Source: an uncultured Porphyromonadaceae bacterium | GTDB taxonomy: Bacteria; Bacteroidota; Bacteroidia; Bacteroidales; Muribaculaceae | Direction: 5' to 3' | DNA: 64,000 nucleotides | Assembly (NCBI GenBank): GCA_947573485.1 | Contig: CANPGB010000007.1 | Span: 59,078-123,077 of the forward strand | In this document: positions 8,122 through 17,323 of the stretch, piece after piece | Position numbering within the stretch: position 1 is the first letter of the stretch | Layout of the letters: the number at the start of each line of letters is the position of its first letter | Translations under genes and position numbers: made by a program | Notes under the pieces: generated by a model | Database searches by the model: none | Told to the model about the DNA's origin: nothing | Seen by the model: the letters and a program-made list of their open reading frames with translations, nothing else

Positions 8122-8240
8122 GAAAAAAACGCCACTTTGCCGCGCTAAGCATGCAAGGTGGAGACGCAAAGAGAAATATTACATATGCCATGCCTTTGGC
8201 AGGGCTGAAATACTAAACTTTGGTCACGCTTCTTTCGTGT
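8122..8240 (-). ncRNA. Candidate small RNA with its own promoter and terminator
   Basis: On the minus strand a -7 box TAATTTTGC (8250-8242) has a TTG 23 bases upstream, normal Bacteroidetes spacing. About 75-105 bases downstream a hairpin (CCACCTTGC 8161-8153 with GCAAAGTGG 8140-8132) is followed by CG and seven T (8129-8123). This predicts a transcript of about 115 nt. No known RNA family recognised. It could instead be an early-terminated leader of abiE. Confidence 0.4.
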
Positions 8241-8250
8241 CGCAAAATTA

Positions 8251-8266
8251 GCATAAAATTTTATGC
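8251..8266. promoter_or_regulatory. 16-bp perfect palindrome upstream of the small-RNA promoter
   Basis: GCATAAAATTTTATGC lies between the -33 TTG and -7 box of the minus-strand promoter, a position suited to an operator. It could also simply be a hairpin after folA. Confidence 0.35.
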
Positions 8267-8284
8267 TGCGCAACAGATTTAAAG

Positions 8285-8752
8285 TTAAATCTTGTTAAGC
8301 GTTATGAAGCGGCATGCAGGGGTGGTGTCGGGCACTTCTACGGCCGTTACCCGGTAGTTTTTGAGGTCGGGGAGGGGGAGGAAGGTGTCGGCGTCGTCGG
8401 TCTCGGCGTCGATTACTGTGAGGTGCAGGGTGCGGGCGTAGGGGAGGGCCTGCCTGTAGATTTCGGCACCTCCGATTATGAATATTTTGCCGGAGGCCAT
8501 TTCGAGGGCTTCGTCGAGCGAGTGGGCTACGTCGGCACCCGCGGCTTCATAGGCAGGGTTGCGGGTAACAACGATGTTGCGGCGCCCGGGCAGTGCACCT
8601 TTGGGCAGTGACTCGAAGGTGCGCCGCCCCATGACTACGGTGTGCCCCCAGGTGAGGGCTTTGAAGCGCCGCAGGTCGGCGCTGATGTGGTAGAGAAGGT
8701 CGCCTTTGCGCCCTATGGCGCCGTGGCGGTCGATTGCGACGATGAGTTCCAA
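8285..8752 (-). CDS. folA: Dihydrofolate reductase
   Basis: A 155-residue enzyme that reduces dihydrofolate to tetrahydrofolate with NADPH. Visible signatures: IVAIDRHGAIGRKGDLL at the N-terminus, VVMGRRTFESLP, and FIIGGAEIYRQALP. The start is a TTG at 8752: the next Met is about 40 residues in, past conserved sequence. It lies downstream of thyA, the enzyme that generates dihydrofolate, and is probably cotranscribed, but 188 bases of inverted heptad repeat lie between them. The repeat arm ends two bases before the TTG, so the start may be hidden in a hairpin. Confidence 0.94.
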   Translation of the reverse strand: MELIVAIDRHGAIGRKGDLLYHISADLRRFKALTWGHTVVMGRRTFESLPKGALPGRRNIVVTRNPAYEAAGADVAHSLDEALEMASGKIFIIGGAEIYRQALPYARTLHLTVIDAETDDADTFLPLPDLKNYRVTAVEVPDTTPACRFITLNKI

Positions 8753-8932
8753 GGAGTTAGGGGTTAGGAGTTAGGAGTTAGGGGTTAGGAGGTGTTTGGG
8801 GTTAGGGGTTGGGAGTGAGGTGTTTGTGGTTAGTGGGCACGAGTTAGGGGTGAAGGTGGAAGGGCGAGGCGAAATGGGAGCAAGGATAAGTAGACCAAAA
8901 ACTCCTAACTCCTAACTCCTAACCCCTAACTA
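8753..8932. repeat. Inverted GGAGTTA/GGGGTTA heptad repeats between thyA and folA
   Basis: Five heptads of GGAGTTA or GGGGTTA run from 8753 to 8787, with further degenerate copies to about 8815. The complementary heptads (TAACTCC) run from 8901 to 8932. A 28-bp stretch, 8755-8782 against 8904-8931, is a perfect inverted repeat. The RNA would fold into a long hairpin directly before the folA start. No gene lies in this 188-base gap. Confidence 0.85.
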
Positions 8933-8940
8933 AAAACGTT

Positions 8941-9735
8941 TCACACCGAAACTTCGGCTTTGATGTGCGGATGCGGGTCGTAGTCTTCGAGCGAGAAGTC
9001 GGAGTATTTGAAGTCGAAGATGTCTTTTCGGTCGGGGTTTATCACCATGCGGGGCAGGTGGCGCGGCTCGCGTGTGAGCTGGAGGCGGGCCTGGTCGAGG
9101 TGGTTGAGGTAGAGGTGCGCGTCGCCGAGGGTATGCACAAATTCACCCGGACGGAGGCCGGTGGCCTGAGCCATCATCTGCAACAGGAGGGCATACGATG
9201 CTATGTTGAAAGGCACCCCGAGGAAGCAGTCGGCGCTCCGCTGATAGAGCTGTAGAGATAGGCGCCCGTCGGCCACGTAGAACTGGAAGAGGGCGTGGCA
9301 GGGCGGCAGGTTCATATTGGGTATATCGGCCACGTTCCACGCGCTCACTATTATCCGTCGCGAGTCGGGGTTGTGGCGGATAGTGTTCTGCGCCTCGGCA
9401 ATCTGGTCAACGGCGCCGCCCTTGTAGTCGGGCCACGAGCGCCACTGGTAGCCGTATATGTGGCCGAGGTCGCCGTTTTCGTCGGCCCACTCGTTCCATA
9501 TCCGCACGCCGTTCTCCTGCAGGTATTTCACGTTGGTGTCGCCGTTGAGGAACCACAGCAGTTCGTGGATTATCGACTTCAGGTGCAGCTTCTTGGTGGT
9601 GAGCAGGGGGAAGCCGTCGGCGAGGTCGAAGCGCATCTGGTAGCCGAACACGCTGCGTGTGCCGGTGCCTGTGCGGTCGGCCTTGTCGGTGCCGTTGTCG
9701 AGGATGTGTTGCAGGAGGTCTAAATACTGTTTCAC
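8941..9735 (-). CDS. thyA: Thymidylate synthase
   Basis: A 264-residue enzyme that methylates dUMP to dTMP using methylene-tetrahydrofolate, producing dihydrofolate. The nucleophile is Cys146 in [10 protein letters not shown]; other conserved blocks are [29 protein letters not shown] and HLYLNHLDQ. Length matches the E. coli enzyme. Its ATG overlaps the stop of the upstream ferredoxin-like gene by four bases (ATGA). folA follows, completing the thymidylate/folate cycle. Confidence 0.97.
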   Translation of the reverse strand: MKQYLDLLQHILDNGTDKADRTGTGTRSVFGYQMRFDLADGFPLLTTKKLHLKSIIHELLWFLNGDTNVKYLQENGVRIWNEWADENGDLGHIYGYQWRSWPDYKGGAVDQIAEAQNTIRHNPDSRRIIVSAWNVADIPNMNLPPCHALFQFYVADGRLSLQLYQRSADCFLGVPFNIASYALLLQMMAQATGLRPGEFVHTLGDAHLYLNHLDQARLQLTREPRHLPRMVINPDRKDIFDFKYSDFSLEDYDPHPHIKAEVSV

Positions 9736-10592
9736 GGTTTGCGGGATATGGTTTGCGGGTTGTTTGCTGTCTTGGGTTTTATAACTTTTGCGGCCACGTC
9801 GAGGCCCTGCATCATGGGCATGCCAAGGCGGTATCTGCCCGATTTATACTGAATCGAAGCGTTGGGGCACACCGCGGTGCAGTCGAAGCATACCACACAT
9901 CGTGAGGTGTCTACGCTCTTGTCGGTGAGCTTTATGCACTGCGCTTTGCACACCCGCTCGCACTCGCCGCAGTTTATGCAGCGGTCTGGGTCGATTTCGA
10001 TATGGAAATACGAGCGTCGGGCACCGTAGCCCAGTATGGTGCCTATCGGGCAGAGGGTGTTGCACAACAGGCGTCCGCGTTTCCATGCCACGGCCACCAC
10101 GGCTATGGCCGTGACAGCGGCCACCGATACCGACGCCAAGGCAAAACGCAGCGGCGCCGGGTTTAGCCCGAAGGCGCGGGAGAGCAGTTCATTGACCATG
10201 CGGGCATAGGCGCTGTAGGGGTCGAAGAGGGTGCTTACGAGCGTGGCGCTCGTGAAGAGGGTGACGAGTGTGAGCAGGAGGAACACGCCGCGTGTGCGCG
10301 TCGCCGGGCGGGCGTAGGTGTAGGAGCGCGATTTGCGGCGCACAAGGCGCGAGCCGGCCGATATGCAGTCCATGAGCGTGCCCATTGGGCATACCGTTGA
10401 GCAATATATGCGCCCGTAGATTAGTGTCACCACTGCCCAGAACACCAGCACAAGAGCCACGCCCGAGAGCAGGGCGGTGAGAATCTGCATGCGCACAAAC
10501 ACGCTGTCGTAGCCTGCCATGAGCGCCCATGTGGGCACTCCCATGGCAAGGAGCGAGATTGCTATGCGTGCTATCCGTATGGGCTTGTACAC
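9732..10592 (-). CDS. Membrane 4Fe-4S protein, NapH/YccM-like
   Basis: A 286-residue inner-membrane protein. The first ~190 residues hold about five membrane helices with two CxxxCP motifs (CSTVCPMG and CNTLCPIG). The C-terminal part is a cytoplasmic two-cluster ferredoxin domain: [16 protein letters not shown] and [12 protein letters not shown]. Such proteins relay electrons between quinones and soluble or periplasmic partners. The partner is not visible here. It leads the operon with thyA, overlapping it by four bases; whether it has any role in folate metabolism is unknown. Confidence 0.85.
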   Translation of the reverse strand: MYKPIRIARIAISLLAMGVPTWALMAGYDSVFVRMQILTALLSGVALVLVFWAVVTLIYGRIYCSTVCPMGTLMDCISAGSRLVRRKSRSYTYARPATRTRGVFLLLTLVTLFTSATLVSTLFDPYSAYARMVNELLSRAFGLNPAPLRFALASVSVAAVTAIAVVAVAWKRGRLLCNTLCPIGTILGYGARRSYFHIEIDPDRCINCGECERVCKAQCIKLTDKSVDTSRCVVCFDCTAVCPNASIQYKSGRYRLGMPMMQGLDVAAKVIKPKTANNPQTISRKP

Positions 10593-10616
10593 TTGTAGTC
10601 GGTTGGTGTTGAATAC

Positions 10617-10625
10617 GCAAAATTA
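10617..10625 (-). promoter_or_regulatory. -7 box of the ferredoxin-thyA-folA operon
   Basis: Minus strand TAATTTTGC, 25 bases upstream of the first ATG. It faces away from the plus-strand promoter of the regulator gene, making this a divergent promoter region. Confidence 0.6.
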
Positions 10626-10679
10626 GTCAAAAAAAATAACTTGACTGCACGCCTTGTGTTTTGTTCCGATAATTATTAT

Positions 10680-10688
10680 TAATTTTGC
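10680..10688 (+). promoter_or_regulatory. -7 box of the PUL regulator gene
   Basis: TAATTTTGC 22 bases before the ATG at 10710. TTG triplets occur upstream at 10654 and 10661 but neither is at the usual spacing, so the -33 assignment is uncertain. Confidence 0.55.
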
Positions 10689-10709
10689 GCTATAAACCTT
10701 GAATCATAC

Positions 10710-12437
10710 ATGTTTTTGCAACGATATATTTTATTATTGACAATCGTCCTTGGTGTAGTCACAGGTGTCTGCGGGCAGAATCCCGAGCCTCTGCGCATCA
10801 CTCCCGAGATTTCGGGCCTGCTCATGGAGCTCGACTCCCTGCTGGCGCGCACCGACGATATTATCGCCGCCAAGGAGGCCCGCATTGCAGCCCTGCGCAA
10901 TTCATACAGCAATACCGTCCTTAAAGATAAACGCTACTGGCTTGCCGCCGAGCTCTACGACGAATACAGCGCCTATGACTCCGATTCGGCTCTTCACTAT
11001 GCCTCCGAGGCCCTTGCCCTTGCACGTGAGATGAACCGCCCCGACCTCGCCGACGATATGGCCCTCAACCTTGCCTATGTCTATTCGGCCACCGGCCTGC
11101 TGCCCGAAGCCGCCGCCCACCTCGACAGTGTCGACCGCACCGGGCTCTCGCATGCCATGCTCTGGAAGTATTGCGACCGCGCACTCTTTCTCGACACTCA
11201 CCGCGACCAGTATATGGGCACCAACGAGCGCAATACACTATACTCCGAGGTCGTCGACAGTCTTATAAAGGAAACAATGCCCTATATCACCCCCGACGAC
11301 CCCCACTACCTGTGGTTTGTCGGCTGGGGCAACCTCAAGGATAAATCGCATGCGCAGGAGGTGATACCGCAGCTGAAGCCTGCCGTCGACCGGAGCGGAT
11401 TCGACTCGCGCACCGATGCCATGAACGCATGGGTGCTGAGCATGCTCTATGAGTACGCAGGCGAATACACTCAGAAACTCAAATACCTCATACTCTCGGC
11501 AATGGCCGACGTGCGCGCAAGCAACAAGGAGATTGCCTCTATCGAGGAAATAGCCGGAATACTCTACGTGCTTGAGGATTACGACCGCGCCAACGCCTAT
11601 GTCACCTACAGCATAGCCTGCGCCAACGACTACAAGAGCCGTGTGCGCCTCGGTGCCTTGGCCAAACTGCAGGAAAAGACTATGAACGCTATCCAGGAGC
11701 GCTCGCAGCGCCAGGATGCCCAGAACCGCAAATACATATGGGGCCTTATAGCTCTGCTTGTAGTGCTTCTCGGTGCTCTTGTGTTCATTATCAGACAGAT
11801 GCAGCTTCTCAACAGCTCCCGAGCCGAGACCCGTCGCACCAACGGCGAGCTGCGGGCGAGGGTAGAGGAGTTGCAGAAAACCCGCGAGGAACTCAAGGAG
11901 GCCAACGACAAGCTTACAGAAATGTACGCACGCGCGCGTACCGATGCCGAGCTCCTCGAGAACGTAAACTACGAGAAAGAAGAGTACATTGCCAACATCT
12001 TCACAATCTGCTCAAACTACATCAACAAACTCGACGACTTCCGCAAGAACATCTACCGCATGATAGTCGCGCGCCGATACGACGAGATGCGCGAGCTCAC
12101 CAAGTCGCCCGAGCTCTCGCACTCCGAAATCAAGGAGCTCTACGCCATATTCGATAAAATCTTCCTTGAGATTTACCCCGATTTCGTTGCCGACTTCAAC
12201 GAGCTGCTCCGCCCCGAGGAGCGCAGTGAGCCCCGCGCCGACGGCTCGCTCAACACCGAGCTCCGCATCTACGCACTGGTGCGCCTGGGCATAAACGACA
12301 GCGTGAAGATTGCCAAGTTTCTGCACGTGTCGCCGCAGACCGTCTACAACACCCGCCTCAAGACTCGCAACAAGGCCATAGTGCCCAAAGAGCACTTCGC
12401 CGAGGCCGTGCAGAAGCTCGGAAAGCGCTCGCGCTGA
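10710..12437 (+). CDS. Membrane-anchored TPR/HTH regulator (DUF6377-like) of the glucan locus
   Basis: A 575-residue protein with a signal peptide (ending near GVCGQ), a periplasmic helical TPR-like region to about residue 340, a single membrane helix (IWGLIALLVVLLGALVFII), a coiled coil with many Glu/Arg (residues ~370-420), and a cytoplasmic C-terminal domain. The end reads IYALVRLGINDSVKIAKFLH then VSPQTVYNTRLKTRNK, a LuxR-like helix-turn-helix. This architecture is that of DUF6377 regulators, which like SusR sense a sugar in the periplasm and activate an adjacent susCD. The susC gene follows on the same strand. Confidence 0.82.
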   Translation: MFLQRYILLLTIVLGVVTGVCGQNPEPLRITPEISGLLMELDSLLARTDDIIAAKEARIAALRNSYSNTVLKDKRYWLAAELYDEYSAYDSDSALHYASEALALAREMNRPDLADDMALNLAYVYSATGLLPEAAAHLDSVDRTGLSHAMLWKYCDRALFLDTHRDQYMGTNERNTLYSEVVDSLIKETMPYITPDDPHYLWFVGWGNLKDKSHAQEVIPQLKPAVDRSGFDSRTDAMNAWVLSMLYEYAGEYTQKLKYLILSAMADVRASNKEIASIEEIAGILYVLEDYDRANAYVTYSIACANDYKSRVRLGALAKLQEKTMNAIQERSQRQDAQNRKYIWGLIALLVVLLGALVFIIRQMQLLNSSRAETRRTNGELRARVEELQKTREELKEANDKLTEMYARARTDAELLENVNYEKEEYIANIFTICSNYINKLDDFRKNIYRMIVARRYDEMRELTKSPELSHSEIKELYAIFDKIFLEIYPDFVADFNELLRPEERSEPRADGSLNTELRIYALVRLGINDSVKIAKFLHVSPQTVYNTRLKTRNKAIVPKEHFAEAVQKLGKRSR

Positions 12438-12625
12438 CCTCCCTCAGCCCCTCCTTCTCTTTACCGATTCGACTCTGAAACAACTACATAATTGGCTTAA
12501 AATCTGCTAAATATCTTTTACAGGTGTTTACTTATACCCCTTACCGCATTATTATATATATGAACAAGCGCGGTAACTTTGCCACAGAAAACAACAAACC
12601 TTATCTTAAACCTAAAAAACCTTCA
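12438..12625 (+). promoter_or_regulatory. Leader upstream of susC
   Basis: A 188-base gap between the regulator and the chosen susC start. It is AT-richer than its surroundings and contains TATCTTTTAC near 12510, one base away from the -7 consensus. An alternative in-frame ATG for SusC exists at 12560. No terminator seen. Confidence 0.4.
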
Positions 12626-15600
12626 ATGGAAAAACTTATCTGCACAGCAAAATCGTTGTCGCTATTCCTTGTGATGATGCTCCTCGGCACAGCAGGTGCC
12701 TGGGCCGCCATTACAGCAACGGGAACCGTGACCGATTCCCAGGGGGAACCCCTGATTGGCGTGTCTGTTGTCGAAAAGGGCGCTCAGAACGGCGTTACCA
12801 CCGACCTCGACGGCAAGTTCGCAATCAACGTGGCCGACAATGCCACTATCGTATTCACCTATATCGGATATGATGCCGTGGAAGCCAAGGCTGCCACAGG
12901 CATGAACATCGTTCTTAAAGAGAACAGCACGATGCTCGACGAGGTTGTGGCCGTAGGTTATGGCACTCAGAAGAAGAGCGTCGTAACGGCGTCGATCGCC
13001 AAAGTAAGCTCCGACGAGCTCGCTGCTACCGCTCCCGTGCGTATGGACAACGCCCTCAAGGGTCTTGCTTCGGGTGTTACCGTAACATCATCGTCGGGCC
13101 AGCCCGGTGCAGCCGCTCAGGTGCGCATCCGCGGTATCGGTACCATCAACAACTCCGACCCTCTTTATATTGTTGACGGCATGCCTATCGAAGGCGGCCT
13201 CGACTACCTCAACCCCAACGACATCGCTTCGATAGAAGTGCTCAAGGACGCTGCCTCGGGTGCTGTCTACGGTGCGCGTGCCGCCAATGGTGTTGTGCTC
13301 GTCACCACAAAGCAGGGTAAGGAAGGTCCCGCTCAGCTCAGCTACGACTTCAGCTACGGCTGGCAGAGCGCTGCCAAGAAACGTGGCGTGCTCAACGCTC
13401 AGGAATACGCCATGATGATGAACGAAGGCGCTATCAACGCCGGTCTCGCCCCCCTCTACGTTGACCCCGCCCAGTACGGCGAAGGCACCGACTGGCAGGA
13501 AGAGGTCTTCAATAACGGCGCGCCCGTCATGAGCCACCAGGTGGCCCTCAGCGGCGCCTCGCAGCGTGTCAACTACATGCTCTCGCTCGGCTACTACACC
13601 CAGGACGGTATCGTAGGCGGTAACTTCGACCGCTCCAACTACCAGCGCTTCACCATGCGCAGCAACGTGGGCATCACCGCTTTCGATGCCTCGAAAGAGC
13701 GCAACTGGCTCAACAAATTCACTATCAACACCAACCTCTCTTATGCACGCGTAAAGAGCAAAGGCGTGTCGGTAAACGAAACCTGGGGCACACCCCTCGG
13801 CTCGGCGCTCGCAATGTCGCCTATCCTGACTCCTTACCTTGAAAAAGGCAGCGCCGACGAGGCCAAGCAGCTCGCATACCTCTCCGGCCAGGCCGACTAC
13901 GTGCCCATGTACGGTGCCGACGGTCGCCTCCTCATGGTGCCCACCGCCTTCGGCGACTTCCAGGAAATGAGCAACCCCATTGCCAACATGAGCCTCCCCG
14001 GCGAAAAAGGCTGGAGCCACAAGTTCGTTGGCAACTTCATCGGTGAACTCCAGATTTGGGATAACCTCAAATACCGCATCAGCTACGGTGCCGACCTCTC
14101 GTTCTGGGGCGCCGACGGCTACACTCCCAAGTACTACCTCCGCTCAGGCCAGGGCCAGAACTTCTCAAGCGTTTGGTCGAGCAGCAGCCGCGGCCTCGTA
14201 TGGCAGATTGAAAATGTGATCTCCTACGACAAAACCCTCGGCGACCACTCCTTCAACATCCTCCTCGGCCAGTCGGCTAAAGAAAACAGCGGCTACAGCG
14301 TAGGCGCAAGCCGCAACCACCTTATCAGCTACGACCGCCCCTACATCGACGCCGCAACCGGCCAGGCAGCCAACGGCGACATGGGCGCAAGCGGTGCACC
14401 CTCGGTAAAAGCTAAACTCGCCTCCTACTTCGCCCGCGCAAGCTATAACTTCGACGAGCGCTACATGATTCAGGCTACCGTACGCCGCGACGGTTCGAGC
14501 CGCTTCGGCTCCAACAACCACTGGGCTACCTTTCCCTCTGTATCGGCAGGCTGGAACATTATGAACGAGCACTTCATGGAAGCTCAGCGCCCCTGGCTCA
14601 ACAACCTCAAGCTCCGCGCATCGTGGGGTAAGAACGGTAACGAGAACATCGGTAACTTCCAGTACATAGCCCTCACAGCCACCGGCAACAACTACATCTT
14701 CGGTAAAGACGGCGCCGTGATCGTCGGCACCAAGCCCACTCAGCTCCCCAACCCCGACCTCCGCTGGGAAGAATCGACTCAGACCGACGTCGGCCTTGAC
14801 TTCGGCTTCCTCCAGAACAAAATCACATTCTCTGTCGACTGGTACCGCAAAGACACCGACGGCATGCTTATGACAATGTCGCTGCCCCAGTACGTGGGCG
14901 AGTCTATCCCCGTGGGCAACGTGGGCAAGATGCGCAACACCGGTGTTGAATTTGACGCCGTATACCGCCAGAACTTCGGCGACCTCACCCTCCGCGTGAA
15001 CGCCAACGCCTCTTACCTCCACAACAAACTCATTGCCTACGGCAACGAGCAGGGCTGGGCTAACCTCGATAGCTTCCAGGGCGTAGGCACAATATCGCGT
15101 GCACAGAACGGCCTCCCCTTCCCCTACTTCTACGGCTACAAGACCGACGGCATCCTTCAGAATGCTGCCGAGGCTGCCGAGTATAACGGCAAGTACGGCA
15201 CTTCGCTCGTGCCCGGCGACGTTCGCTACACCGACGTCAACGGCGACGGCGCCATCACCGAGGACGACCGCACAATGATTGGCCGCGGCATGCCCGACTG
15301 GACCTTCGGCTTCGGTCTCAGCGCAGAGTGGCGCGGGTTCGACTTCAACATCTTCTTCCAGGGCACTTCGGGCAACGACATCTTCGACGCCACCCGCCGT
15401 ATCGATGCCTTCTCGATGAACCTCCCCTCCTACATGCTCAACCGCTGGACAGGCGAGGGCACTACCAACAGCATGCCCCGCTACGTGCAGGCCGACCCCT
15501 ATAACTGGCAGGCTTCCGACCTCTACGTGTACGACGGCAGCTACCTCCGCCTCAAGAACATCCAGCTCGGCTATACTCTGCCTCAGAAGCTTACAAAGAA

Positions 15601-15772
15601 AGCCTTCATCTCCAAGTTCCGCGTTTACGTGGCTGCCGAGAACCTCGCCACTTGGACAAAGTACCACGGCTACGACCCCGAAATCTCGTCGGGTGGCACA
15701 TCGCTCGGTATCGACTACGGCGTTTACCCCCAGGCCCGTGTATGGACCGTAGGCTTCAACCTCGCTTTCTAA
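12626..15772 (+). CDS. susC: SusC-like TonB-dependent outer-membrane transporter
   Basis: About 1048 residues from the ATG at 12626, chosen because the signal peptide begins there (MEKLICTAKSLSLFLVMMLL). After cleavage comes a carboxypeptidase-regulatory-like domain (GTVTDSQGEPLIGVSVVEKG), a TonB-box region and plug (DEVVAVGYGTQKKSVVTASI, with DPLYIVDGMP and IEVLKDAASGAVYGARAANG), then a long beta barrel ending in Phe. Such barrels import oligosaccharides using TonB energy with a SusD lid. Immediately followed by susD. Probable substrate, inferred from the neighbouring enzymes: beta-1,3-glucan oligosaccharides. Confidence 0.96.
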   Translation: MEKLICTAKSLSLFLVMMLLGTAGAWAAITATGTVTDSQGEPLIGVSVVEKGAQNGVTTDLDGKFAINVADNATIVFTYIGYDAVEAKAATGMNIVLKENSTMLDEVVAVGYGTQKKSVVTASIAKVSSDELAATAPVRMDNALKGLASGVTVTSSSGQPGAAAQVRIRGIGTINNSDPLYIVDGMPIEGGLDYLNPNDIASIEVLKDAASGAVYGARAANGVVLVTTKQGKEGPAQLSYDFSYGWQSAAKKRGVLNAQEYAMMMNEGAINAGLAPLYVDPAQYGEGTDWQEEVFNNGAPVMSHQVALSGASQRVNYMLSLGYYTQDGIVGGNFDRSNYQRFTMRSNVGITAFDASKERNWLNKFTINTNLSYARVKSKGVSVNETWGTPLGSALAMSPILTPYLEKGSADEAKQLAYLSGQADYVPMYGADGRLLMVPTAFGDFQEMSNPIANMSLPGEKGWSHKFVGNFIGELQIWDNLKYRISYGADLSFWGADGYTPKYYLRSGQGQNFSSVWSSSSRGLVWQIENVISYDKTLGDHSFNILLGQSAKENSGYSVGASRNHLISYDRPYIDAATGQAANGDMGASGAPSVKAKLASYFARASYNFDERYMIQATVRRDGSSRFGSNNHWATFPSVSAGWNIMNEHFMEAQRPWLNNLKLRASWGKNGNENIGNFQYIALTATGNNYIFGKDGAVIVGTKPTQLPNPDLRWEESTQTDVGLDFGFLQNKITFSVDWYRKDTDGMLMTMSLPQYVGESIPVGNVGKMRNTGVEFDAVYRQNFGDLTLRVNANASYLHNKLIAYGNEQGWANLDSFQGVGTISRAQNGLPFPYFYGYKTDGILQNAAEAAEYNGKYGTSLVPGDVRYTDVNGDGAITEDDRTMIGRGMPDWTFGFGLSAEWRGFDFNIFFQGTSGNDIFDATRRIDAFSMNLPSYMLNRWTGEGTTNSMPRYVQADPYNWQASDLYVYDGSYLRLKNIQLGYTLPQKLTKKAFISKFRVYVAAENLATWTKYHGYDPEISSGGTSLGIDYGVYPQARVWTVGFNLAF

Positions 15773-15793
15773 TCTATTATCATGACAATCATT

Positions 15794-17314
15794 ATGAAAT
15801 CGATATATAAATATATGGGTATGGCCGCCCTCGCTGTCTCCATGGGCGCCTGCGGCGACGGATTCCTTACCGTCGACTCTCCCACACAGATTCCTTCCGA
15901 CGAATACTTCTCCACCAAGGATCACCTCGAAGAGGCTGTAGTCGCCGCCTACGATCCCCTGCAGTGGACCGACTGGAGCATGAACGAATACGCTCCCTTC
16001 ACGCTGATGAGCGACATCATGGCCGACGACCTCTGGGTGGGCGGCGCAAACGCCACCGACAACGAGAACTGGCATATGATGTTCAACTACTCCGCCACTC
16101 CTCTTAAAGTCGTTACCAGCCTCTGGATCGACGGCTTCAGCGGCGTGAAGCGTTGCAACGACGTCCTCGAGGCTATCGAAGGCGGTATCGAAGATGCCAC
16201 CCAGGCCGAGCTCGACTACTACACCGCACAGGTAAAGGTGCTCCGCGCTTTCTATGCCAACTGGCTCTGGAAGTTCTACGGCAATGTTCCTTACTACGAG
16301 CGCAACCTCACCGAGCCCTATATCCAGGAGCAGATGAGCGCCGACAACCTTTATGAGCATATGGTGGCCGACATCGAGGACGCACTCGCTCTCAAGACCC
16401 TCGCTTTCCGTGCCTCCGACGCCGAGGCCGGACGCGTGACCACTGCAATGGCCTACATGCTCTATGCCGAAATCGTCATGTACCAGAAGGATACTGCCCG
16501 CTATCCCCAGGCCCTCAAGTACATGAAGGAAATCATCGCATCGGCCGACTACGACCTCGAACCCGACTATACCCGCATCTTCAAAGAAGAAGGCGAGTGG
16601 TGCAAGGAATCAATCTGGGAAATCAACTACATATCCGAGAACGCCGTGCGCGACTGGGATGCTCCCCTCAATGCCGGCGGTACCGTGCTCCCCACTCTTA
16701 TCGGCCCCAACAACTGGCCTTCGGGTAAGAACGGCTATGCCGGTGGCGGCTGGGGATTCGCTCCCGTGCGCCTCGAAACATACGAGCGCTATTCTGCCGA
16801 CGACGTCCGCCGCGATGCAACTTGCGCCGACTTCCGCGACTTCCAGGCCGACTACACACAGCGCTATCAGGACTACGGCATCTTCCTCGAGAAATACATA
16901 GGTAAAGATGGTGGCAACGCCGGTCAGAAAGCTTCCGGCGAGCTTAACTTCAACAACAACTGGCGCATATACCGCTACTCCGAGGCTCTCCTCAACGCTG
17001 CAGAGCTCCTCGTGGCCACCGGTGGCAGCTCCGCCGAAGCCAAGGGTTACCTCAACCAGGTTCGTGAGCGTGCCGGTCTGCGCACCCAGCTCGAACCTAC
17101 CCTCGACAACATCATCGAGGAGCGTCACCTTGAGTTCGTTGGCGAAGGCAAACGCTACTGGGACCTCATCCGCACCGACAAGGCTGCATCTGTGCTCGTG
17201 CCCGACGAATACGGCTACCGCACAAACACCTGGACTCCCAACAAGAAATACCTCCCCATCCCTCAGAGCGAAATCGACCGCTCGATGGGCACACTCACTC
17301 AAAATCCCTACTAA
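15794..17314 (+). CDS. susD: SusD-like surface lipoprotein
   Basis: About 506 residues from the ATG at 15794 (an ATG four codons earlier is possible). The signal peptide ends in a lipobox with Cys (VSMGAC), followed by DGFLTVDSPTQIPSDEYF, the usual SusD opening. TPR-like helices follow (YYTAQVKVLRAFYANWLWKF, with YGNVPYY), and the C-terminal block NQVRERAGL and RHLEFVGEGKRYWDLIR is diagnostic. SusD closes the SusC barrel and binds glycan at the cell surface. It lies about 20 bases after susC and shortly before the glycan-binding lipoprotein. Confidence 0.95.
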   Translation: MKSIYKYMGMAALAVSMGACGDGFLTVDSPTQIPSDEYFSTKDHLEEAVVAAYDPLQWTDWSMNEYAPFTLMSDIMADDLWVGGANATDNENWHMMFNYSATPLKVVTSLWIDGFSGVKRCNDVLEAIEGGIEDATQAELDYYTAQVKVLRAFYANWLWKFYGNVPYYERNLTEPYIQEQMSADNLYEHMVADIEDALALKTLAFRASDAEAGRVTTAMAYMLYAEIVMYQKDTARYPQALKYMKEIIASADYDLEPDYTRIFKEEGEWCKESIWEINYISENAVRDWDAPLNAGGTVLPTLIGPNNWPSGKNGYAGGGWGFAPVRLETYERYSADDVRRDATCADFRDFQADYTQRYQDYGIFLEKYIGKDGGNAGQKASGELNFNNNWRIYRYSEALLNAAELLVATGGSSAEAKGYLNQVRERAGLRTQLEPTLDNIIEERHLEFVGEGKRYWDLIRTDKAASVLVPDEYGYRTNTWTPNKKYLPIPQSEIDRSMGTLTQNPY

Positions 17315-17323
17315 TACAAGGCT

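Larger units (their letters stand above)
7964..8284. other. Intergenic region between abiE and folA
   Basis: No convincing coding frame. The part nearest folA holds a minus-strand promoter-like box, a palindrome and a terminator-like hairpin, annotated separately as a candidate small RNA. In 7964-8121 I see nothing recognisable. Confidence 0.5.

Noticed and set aside
7905..8135. A 76-codon minus-strand frame upstream of abiE
   Set aside because: It runs through the operator palindrome and the abiE promoter, has no recognisable motif and no promoter of its own.
8753..8932. Heptad array considered as a CRISPR or as a true telomere
   Set aside because: Units are seven bases without spacers, and the array is internal and inverted; neither CRISPR nor chromosome end fits.
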